7,653 nt of DNA from the NCBI GenBank assembly GCA_028281205.1, contig JANQKJ010000040.1, positions 1 through 7,653 of the forward strand. Reading direction: 5' to 3'. This document shows, piece after piece, positions 1 to 5,347 of the stretch. Positions within the stretch are counted from its first letter, which is position 1. Every line of letters begins with the position of its first letter. The DNA is from Gammaproteobacteria bacterium (GTDB taxonomy: Bacteria > Pseudomonadota > Gammaproteobacteria > UBA4575). Below the pieces are notes generated by a model. It had not been told where the DNA came from. It searched no databases and saw only the letters and a program-made list of their open reading frames with translations. A program made the translations under genes and the position numbers.

Positions 1-9
1 TAATGATAG
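1..9 (+). other. Triple tandem stop TAA-TGA-TAG, possible end of upstream gene (rpoB expected)
   Basis: The first nine bases read as three different stop codons in a row in frame 1. In proteobacteria rpoB lies directly upstream of rpoC, so the first TAA may be the rpoB stop with two back-up stops, but no upstream coding sequence is in the window to prove it. The rpoC frame itself (frame 2) stays open to the left edge, so these stops do not fix the rpoC start. Confidence 0.35.
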
Positions 10-21
10 AGACGTTTCCCT

Positions 22-26
22 AGGAG
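22..26 (+). promoter_or_regulatory. Ribosome-binding site of rpoC
   Basis: AGGAG sits five bases before the ATG at 32. The rpoC frame is open upstream to the window edge, so this Shine-Dalgarno, together with the match of the following residues to the usual RpoC N terminus (MKDLLxxLK), decides the start. Confidence 0.85.
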
Positions 27-31
27 ACACG

Positions 32-3000
32 ATGAAAGACTTACTGAACTTACTAAAGCAACAAGGCCAGTCAGAAGATTTTGATTCAATCAAAATAGGA
101 CTTGCTTCACCGGACATGATTCGGTCATGGTCGTTTGGCGAGGTTAAAAAGCCAGAGACTATTAATTACCGAACTTTCAAGCCGGAGCGTGATGGACTAT
201 TTTGTGCCAAGATCTTTGGGCCAGTTAAAGATTACGAGTGCTTATGTGGGAAATATAAGCGTCTAAAGCATCGCGGTGTTGTGTGTGAAAAGTGTGGTGT
301 TGAAGTCACACAAACAAAAGTACGTCGTGAGCGTATGGGCCACATAGAGCTTGCCTGTCCAGTTGCACATATTTGGTTCTTGAAGTCATTGCCTTCACGT
401 ATTGGTTTGTTACTTGATATGACCTTACGTGAAATTGAACGCATTCTATATTTCGAAGCATTTGTTGTTGTTGACCCAGGTATGACAACACTGGAAACAA
501 AGCAATTACTCTCTGAAGAAGCATACCTCGATGCAATTGAGCAACATGGTGATGAATTCCGTGCGCTAATGGGTGCGGAGGCGATATTTGAATTAATGTT
601 GCAGATTGACCTTAAGTCACAAAAAGTTGAGTTGCGTGAAGAAATTGAAAACACACGTTCAGAAGCAAAGCTGAAACGTTTTTCTAAGCGCTTAAAGCTG
701 GTCGAGTACTTGCTTGAATCTGGTAATAAGCCAGAGTGGATGATTTTAACTGTATTGCCAGTGCTTCCACCTGACTTACGTCCATTAGTGCCATTAGATG
801 GCGGCAGATTTGCTACATCAGATCTAAACGATTTATACCGCCGCGTAATTAACCGTAATAATCGCTTAAAGCGATTACTAGAGCTGAATGCACCCGACAT
901 CATTGTGCGTAATGAAAAACGCATGTTGCAAGAATCAGTCGATGCACTATTGGATAACGGTCGTCGTGGTAGAGCGATTACTGGGACAAATAAGCGTCCA
1001 CTTAAATCACTTGCAGACATGATTAAAGGCAAGCAAGGTCGTTTCCGTCAGAACTTGCTGGGTAAACGTGTTGATTACTCCGGGCGTTCAGTGATCGTAT
1101 GTGGTCCTACACTACGTTTGCATCAGTGTGGCCTGCCAAAGAAAATGGCGCTTGAGCTTTTCAAACCGTTTGTATTCAGCAAGCTCATGCTGCGTGGTAT
1201 TGCGCCAACCATTAAAGCGTGTAAGAAAATTGTTGAGCGTGAAGGTGCTGAAGTCTGGGATATCCTGGAAGAAGTGATCCGTGAGCATCCTGTGATGTTA
1301 AACCGCGCGCCAACACTACATAGATTGGGGATACAGTGTTTTGAGCCGCAGTTAATTGAAGGTAAAGCAATCCAATTACACCCATTAGTTTGTGCTGCAT
1401 TTAATGCTGACTTTGATGGCGACCAAATGGCGGTGCATGTGCCACTGTCAATTGAGGCACAGTTAGAAGGTCGTGCATTAATGATGTCGACTAACAATAT
1501 TTTATCGCCCGCTAACGGCGAGCCAATTATTGTACCTTCACAAGACATCGTGCTAGGCCTTTACTACATGACACGTGAGAAAATTAATGTCAAAGGTGAA
1601 GGTATGGTGTTTTCAGATGTCGATGAAGTGCGTCGCGCATTTGAAACAGGGGCTGTTGACCTGCATGCAAAAATAAAAATTCGTTTAATGCAAAAAACAG
1701 TGGCTGAAGATGGCAGCTTTACTGAAGAGCTTGTATTACATGACTCTTCTATAGGCCGCGCCTTATTACTTGATATTCTGCCACAAGGCCTTTCGTTTGA
1801 ATTAATTAACCAAGATTTAAACAAGCGTGCAATTTCACGTTTGATTAATGCCTGTTATCGAGAAGTTGGCTTAAAAGAAACAGTGATTTTTGCTGACCAA
1901 CTTATGTATACCGGATTTAAGTTTGCGACACTCTCCGGAGTATCTTTCTGCGCAGACGACATGGTAATTCCAGACGAAAAAGTCAATATTCTTGGTTCAG
2001 CAGAACAGGAAGTAAAAGATATTGAACAGCAATATGCTTCAGGTCTAGTTACTAAGGGTGAGCGATACAATAAAGTTGTTGATATCTGGTCTCATACCAA
2101 TGAAAAAGTCGCTAAAGCCATGATGGATAAACTGGGTAAGCAGCAAGTGGAAGATGCTGAAGGTAATAAAGTTACTCAGCCATCATTTAACTCAATTTTC
2201 ATGATGGCGGATTCAGGTGCAAGGGGTTCAGCAGCCCAGATCAGACAACTCGCTGGTATGCGCGGGCTGATGGCAAAACCGGATGGTTCTATTATTGAAA
2301 CGCCTATCACTGCAAACTTCCGTGAAGGACTAAATGTACTGCAGTACTTTATCTCAACTCACGGTGCACGTAAGGGCTTGGCAGATACTGCATTAAAAAC
2401 CGCAAACTCAGGTTACTTAACACGTCGTCTGGTCGATGTGGCGCAAGATCTTGTGATTACTGAATTCGATTGTGGTACCGAAGAAGGTATCGTGATGACA
2501 CCAATTATTGAAGGTGGTGATGTAGTTGAGCCTTTAAGCGAACGTGTACTCGGCCGTGTTGTTGCCAAAGATGTGCTTGATGCCGCGGATAATAATGTTG
2601 TGATTCCAAAAGGCACCTTGCTTGACGAGAAGTGGGTAGCACGCTTTGAAGAATTGGGTGTAGACGAGATTCTTGTGCGTACACCGATTACTTGTGAAAC
2701 GCGTTATGGAGTTTGTTCAAACTGTTACGGTCGTGATTTAGCGCGTGGACATTTGATCAATCAAGGTGAAGCGGTAGGTGTTATGGCGGCACAATCCATC
2801 GGTGAGCCTGGCACACAGTTAACCATGCGTACCTTCCACATTGGTGGTGCAGCAAGTCGTGCAGCTTCTACTAATAGTATTGCACCTAAAGCACCTGGAA
2901 CAGTGCGTTTGCATAATATTAAATTGGTTAAACACCATGACGGACACAATGTGGCTGCTTCCCGCTCTGGAGAGATTGGTCTGGTTGATGAACATGGGCG

Positions 3001-4276
3001 CGAGCGTGAACGTTACAAGCTTCCGTATGGTGCATCAATTACTGTCAATGAAGGTGATGCAGTTGAGTCCGGTCAAATTATTGCTACCTGGGATCCGCAT
3101 ACACATCCAATTATTTCTGAAGTTGCAGGACGTGTGAAGCTAGTCGATTTCTCTGATGGTGTCACAGTGAATAAGCATGTGGATGAAGTCACTGGTTTGA
3201 GTTCGACCATTGTTGCTGATCCCAAGAGTCGTCCAGCTGCTGGTAAAGACTTGCGCCCTATGGTGAAGCTTGTTGATGACAATGACAATGAGTTGACCCT
3301 TGCAGATTCAGATTTCCCTGCGCAATATGTGCTGCCGCCAGAAGCAATTGTCAGTTTAGAAGAAGGCGCTCATGTCGGCGTGGGGGACATTATTGCACGT
3401 ATTCCGCAAGAGTCATCTAAGACGCGTGATATCACTGGTGGTCTTCCGCGTGTCGCTGATTTATTCGAAGCACGTAAGCCAAAAGAACCTGCTGTGATGG
3501 CATTGGCTTCAGGAATTGTTAGCTTTGGTAAAGAGACTAAAGGTAAGCAACGCTTAGTGATTACCAAGGATGATGGTGAAACAGTAGAAGAGTTAATTCC
3601 TAAGTGGCGTCATGTCGATGTGTTTGAAGGCGAGCATGTTGATAAGGGCGAAGTCGTTGTTGAAGGTGAACGTAGTCCGCATGATATTCTCAAGTTACTT
3701 GGTATAAGCGCGTTAGCGGAATACTTGGTTCAGGAAATTCAGGATGTGTATCGCTTGCAAGGTGTGAAAATTAACGATAAACACATCGAAGTGATTATTC
3801 GCCAGATGCTGCGTAAAGTTGAGATAACTGACAGTGGTGATACCAACATGCTACGCGGTGAACAAGTAGAACGAGCTCGACTCTATGAAGTGAATGAAAA
3901 CATGGAGGCACGCAATAAAGCACCTGCTGATTATGAAAATGTTTTACTGGGGATTACTAAGGCCTCATTAGTGACAGAGTCATTCATCTCAGCGGCGTCA
4001 TTCCAGGAAACAACGCGCGTATTGACAGAATCAGCGGTGCGTGGTTCTAACGACTACCTGCGTGGTTTGAAAGAAAATGTCATTGTGGGTCGATTAATCC
4101 CGGCAGGCACAGGTTTGACCTATCATCAGGAGCGACGTAAAACGCGCGAAGAATTGAACCTGGGTATGCCGGAATTGCCAGAAGTAGTAGAAGAGTCTGC
4201 TGTAGAAGTAGCGGCTGAGGCAGAGATGCCAGCAGCAGAAACACCAGAGCAAGAGGATAATACTGCAAATCCTTAA
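32..4276 (+). CDS. rpoC: DNA-directed RNA polymerase subunit beta-prime
   Basis: This is the largest subunit of cytoplasmic RNA polymerase, which forms one jaw of the claw and carries the catalytic magnesium site. It has 1414 residues against 1407 in E. coli, with identical numbering through the conserved core. The N-terminal zinc ribbon has Cys70, Cys72, Cys85 and Cys88. The catalytic NADFDGDQ motif holds Asp460, Asp462 and Asp464. The second zinc site is Cys814, Cys888, Cys895 and Cys898. The bridge helix lies at about 765-805, and the trigger loop near 920-940 has Met932 and His936. A long insertion at about 943-1130 splits the trigger loop, as in gammaproteobacterial RpoC. Residues known in E. 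coli for ppGpp site 1 (Arg362, Arg417, Lys615, Asp622, Tyr626) and site 2 (Arg678, Asn680, Lys681) are present. The last 34 residues form an acidic tail with no basic residue. It ends 120 bases before rpsL, with a terminator-like hairpin between. The identification is certain. Confidence 0.99.
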   Translation: MKDLLNLLKQQGQSEDFDSIKIGLASPDMIRSWSFGEVKKPETINYRTFKPERDGLFCAKIFGPVKDYECLCGKYKRLKHRGVVCEKCGVEVTQTKVRRERMGHIELACPVAHIWFLKSLPSRIGLLLDMTLREIERILYFEAFVVVDPGMTTLETKQLLSEEAYLDAIEQHGDEFRALMGAEAIFELMLQIDLKSQKVELREEIENTRSEAKLKRFSKRLKLVEYLLESGNKPEWMILTVLPVLPPDLRPLVPLDGGRFATSDLNDLYRRVINRNNRLKRLLELNAPDIIVRNEKRMLQESVDALLDNGRRGRAITGTNKRPLKSLADMIKGKQGRFRQNLLGKRVDYSGRSVIVCGPTLRLHQCGLPKKMALELFKPFVFSKLMLRGIAPTIKACKKIVEREGAEVWDILEEVIREHPVMLNRAPTLHRLGIQCFEPQLIEGKAIQLHPLVCAAFNADFDGDQMAVHVPLSIEAQLEGRALMMSTNNILSPANGEPIIVPSQDIVLGLYYMTREKINVKGEGMVFSDVDEVRRAFETGAVDLHAKIKIRLMQKTVAEDGSFTEELVLHDSSIGRALLLDILPQGLSFELINQDLNKRAISRLINACYREVGLKETVIFADQLMYTGFKFATLSGVSFCADDMVIPDEKVNILGSAEQEVKDIEQQYASGLVTKGERYNKVVDIWSHTNEKVAKAMMDKLGKQQVEDAEGNKVTQPSFNSIFMMADSGARGSAAQIRQLAGMRGLMAKPDGSIIETPITANFREGLNVLQYFISTHGARKGLADTALKTANSGYLTRRLVDVAQDLVITEFDCGTEEGIVMTPIIEGGDVVEPLSERVLGRVVAKDVLDAADNNVVIPKGTLLDEKWVARFEELGVDEILVRTPITCETRYGVCSNCYGRDLARGHLINQGEAVGVMAAQSIGEPGTQLTMRTFHIGGAASRAASTNSIAPKAPGTVRLHNIKLVKHHDGHNVAASRSGEIGLVDEHGRERERYKLPYGASITVNEGDAVESGQIIATWDPHTHPIISEVAGRVKLVDFSDGVTVNKHVDEVTGLSSTIVADPKSRPAAGKDLRPMVKLVDDNDNELTLADSDFPAQYVLPPEAIVSLEEGAHVGVGDIIARIPQESSKTRDITGGLPRVADLFEARKPKEPAVMALASGIVSFGKETKGKQRLVITKDDGETVEELIPKWRHVDVFEGEHVDKGEVVVEGERSPHDILKLLGISALAEYLVQEIQDVYRLQGVKINDKHIEVIIRQMLRKVEITDSGDTNMLRGEQVERARLYEVNENMEARNKAPADYENVLLGITKASLVTESFISAASFQETTRVLTESAVRGSNDYLRGLKENVIVGRLIPAGTGLTYHQERRKTREELNLGMPELPEVVEESAVEVAAEAEMPAAETPEQEDNTANP

Positions 4277-4291
4277 GGTTGAGGGAGTTTG

Positions 4292-4324
4292 ATGTCCTTG
4301 ACAGGGTATAGCCCAACTCCGTAA
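4292..4324 (+). other. Possible 10-codon leader ORF (MSLTGYSPTP)
   Basis: An ATG at 4292 is preceded by GAGGGAG (4281-4287), a better Shine-Dalgarno than that of rpsL or rpsG, with a four-base gap. The frame encodes ten residues and ends with Pro-Thr-Pro and TAA, 15 bases before the hairpin at 4339. It lies upstream of the predicted str start point, so it could be translated only on read-through mRNA from rpoC. Codons 3-4 coincide with the -35 box TTGACA, so the ORF may be an accident of promoter sequence. No known peptide is recognised. Confidence 0.15.
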
Positions 4325-4327
4325 AAT
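4298..4327 (+). promoter_or_regulatory. Predicted sigma-70 promoter of the str operon
   Basis: A perfect -35 box TTGACA (4298-4303) is followed after 18 bases by TAAAAT (4322-4327), five of six matches to the -10 consensus. Transcription would start near A4334, giving an rpsL leader of about 63 bases. The discriminator between -10 and start is CTCGCC, G+C-rich like those of rRNA and ribosomal-protein promoters that ppGpp and DksA repress in E. coli. Sequence upstream of the -35 is not A+T-rich, so no UP element is evident. Its position just before rpsL fits the main str operon promoter. Confidence 0.8.
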
Positions 4328-4338
4328 CTCGCCACCCT

Positions 4339-4378
4339 ACGACAGGCCGAGCCTATATCGGCCTGTCGTTTATTTTAT
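4339..4378 (+). terminator. Rho-independent terminator-like hairpin between rpoC and rpsL
   Basis: ACGACAGGCCGA (4339-4350) and TCGGCCTGTCGT (4358-4369) form a perfect 12-bp stem around a 7-base loop. The following run 4370-4378 has seven T in nine bases. On the + strand this has the form of an intrinsic terminator and would end the rpoBC transcript. The minus strand has no T-run after the stem, so it is one-directional. It lies downstream of the predicted str promoter, beginning about six bases into the str mRNA, so it may instead or also be a 5' stabilising hairpin or an attenuator. The T-run is interrupted by A, which may make it leaky. Confidence 0.75.
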
Positions 4379-4381
4379 GCC

Positions 4382-4385
4382 GGAG
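4382..4385 (+). promoter_or_regulatory. Ribosome-binding site of rpsL
   Basis: GGAG is followed by 11 bases before the ATG at 4397, a rather long spacing, in an A-rich unstructured stretch. It begins 12 bases after the leader hairpin stem, so the hairpin does not cover it. Confidence 0.65.
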
Positions 4386-4396
4386 AAAAATTAAGA

Positions 4397-4771
4397 ATGG
4401 CAACAATTAATCAGCTTGTACGCAAGCCGAGAAAAAGAAAAATTGAAAAAAGTAATGTACCTGCCTTGGCAGCGTGCCCACAGCGACGTGGTGTGTGCAC
4501 ACGTGTATATACAACTACGCCTAAGAAGCCTAATTCGGCTTTGCGCAAAGTGGCGCGTGTACGTCTGACCAATGGTTTTGAAGTGTCTTCTTACATTGGT
4601 GGAGAAGGACATAATTTGCAAGAACACTCAGTAGTATTAATCCGTGGTGGCCGTGTGAAAGATTTGCCTGGTGTTCGTTACCACACGGTGCGTGGAAGCT
4701 TGGATACCCAAGGTGTTGCCAACCGTAAGCAGGGCCGCTCAAAGTATGGCGCGAAACGTCAGAAATCATAA
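4397..4771 (+). CDS. rpsL: 30S ribosomal protein S12
   Basis: S12 sits at the decoding centre on the interface side of the 30S subunit and helps set translational accuracy. The protein has 124 residues, the usual length, and is nearly collinear with the E. coli protein from the N-terminal MATINQLVRKPR to the C-terminal basic tail. The decoding loops are intact: TTTPKKPNSALRK with Lys43 and Lys44, and GRVKDLPG with Lys88 and Asp89 (counting Met). These are the streptomycin-sensitive wild-type residues, and Asp89 is the residue that RimO methylthiolates in E. coli. The start follows a GGAG and matches the family N terminus. The gene ends with tandem in-frame TAA TAA. It is the first gene of the str operon, 59 bases ahead of rpsG. 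Confidence 0.99.
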   Translation: MATINQLVRKPRKRKIEKSNVPALAACPQRRGVCTRVYTTTPKKPNSALRKVARVRLTNGFEVSSYIGGEGHNLQEHSVVLIRGGRVKDLPGVRYHTVRGSLDTQGVANRKQGRSKYGAKRQKS

Positions 4772-4819
4772 TAAATAACTGTAATCAAAAAAGTAGAAAA
4801 CCCTATACAAATTTAAAGC

Positions 4820-4823
4820 GAAG
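4820..4823 (+). promoter_or_regulatory. Weak ribosome-binding site of rpsG
   Basis: GAAG lies seven bases before the ATG at 4831 and is the only Shine-Dalgarno-like match in an A+T-rich 59-base spacer. The weakness would fit partial translational coupling to rpsL, as known in E. coli. The spacer shows no G+C-rich stem that I can recognise as an S7 operator. Confidence 0.4.
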
Positions 4824-4830
4824 ATAAAAT

Positions 4831-5301
4831 ATGCCTAGACGTAGAGAAGTCCCAAAACGTGAAATTTTGCCAGATCCTAAATATGGAAATGAGCAACTCG
4901 CTAAATTTGTAAATATCTTAATGGTGAGTGGCAAGAAATCTGTCGCTGAAAAAATTGTCTATAAAGCTATTGATGAGATAACAAGCAAGAAGGGCACAGA
5001 TGGTATGGATGTGTTCTTGGAAGCGTTAGATAAAGTAAAGCCACCGGTGGAAGTTAAATCACGCCGTGTTGGTGGTGCTACTTATCAAGTGCCGGTAGAA
5101 GTGCGTCCAATACGTCAGGCTGCATTGGCTATGCGCTGGATTGTCGATTCAGCACGAAAGCGTGGTGAAAAATCTATGGTAAATAAATTGGCTGGTGAGT
5201 TAATTGATGCCGCTGAAAGTAAAGGTTCAGCAATTAAGAAGCGTGAAGACACGCTAAGAATGGCAGAAGCGAATAAAGCTTTCTCTCATTACCGTTGGTA
5301 A
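4831..5301 (+). CDS. rpsG: 30S ribosomal protein S7
   Basis: S7 is the primary 16S rRNA-binding protein that nucleates assembly of the 30S head and lines the E-site/mRNA exit region. The protein has 156 residues, the standard length in most bacteria, and ends in HYRW without the C-terminal extension of E. coli K-12. Family features are visible in order: the N-terminal MPRRR rRNA-binding arm, KFVNILMVSGKKS at about 25-37, the beta-hairpin segment VEVKSRRVGGATYQVPVEVRP at about 73-93, ALAMRWIV at about 98-105, and the C-terminal KKREDTLRMAEANKAF. In E. coli S7 represses translation of its own cistron and fusA by binding the rpsL-rpsG spacer; that site is not evident here. It is followed after 46 bases by fusA. 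Confidence 0.99.
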   Translation: MPRRREVPKREILPDPKYGNEQLAKFVNILMVSGKKSVAEKIVYKAIDEITSKKGTDGMDVFLEALDKVKPPVEVKSRRVGGATYQVPVEVRPIRQAALAMRWIVDSARKRGEKSMVNKLAGELIDAAESKGSAIKKREDTLRMAEANKAFSHYRW

Positions 5302-5302
5302 T

Positions 5303-5326
5303 ACAAACTCTGGCATCAGAGTTTGT
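5303..5326 (+). repeat. Perfect 10-bp hairpin in the rpsG-fusA spacer
   Basis: ACAAACTCTG (5303-5312) pairs fully with CAGAGTTTGT (5317-5326) around the 4-base loop GCAT, starting two bases after the rpsG stop. The stem has four G-C pairs, and the bases after it (TTTAT) are only weakly T-rich. It could be a weak or leaky terminator, an RNA-processing or 3'-stabilising structure, or a regulatory site that sets fusA output relative to S12/S7. The fusA Shine-Dalgarno (5336-5339) is nine bases past the stem and is not buried in it. Confidence 0.6.
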
Positions 5327-5347
5327 TTATAGTTTAGGTAGTATGTT

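Noticed and set aside
232..1032. Minus-strand open frame of 266 codons inside rpoC
   Set aside because: It lies wholly antisense to a conserved coding region, is Ser/Arg-rich as expected from the complement of rpoC codons, shows no family motif, and is best seen as a shadow.
2841..3137. Plus-strand 98-codon open frame overlapping rpoC in another frame
   Set aside because: It is composed of out-of-frame conserved rpoC codons, has no recognisable domain, and rpoC is intact across it.
4022..4051. TTGACA inside rpoC with a possible -10 (TCTAAC) 18 bases on
   Set aside because: The -10 is only 4 of 6 and the TTGACA encodes conserved Leu-Thr of RpoC; coding constraint explains it.
4284..4320. Dyad GGAGTT/AACTCC with an inner GGG/CCC across the str -35 and spacer
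   Set aside because: The outer stem is 6 bp over a 25-base loop and the inner 3 bp; this is too weak to call an operator or terminator without comparison.
4391..4769. Minus-strand open frames of 78-79 codons opposite rpsL
   Set aside because: They are antisense to a complete, highly conserved S12 gene and have no features of their own.
4397..4771. Streptomycin-resistance changes in S12
   Set aside because: Lys43 and Lys88 (counting Met) and their loops are wild type.
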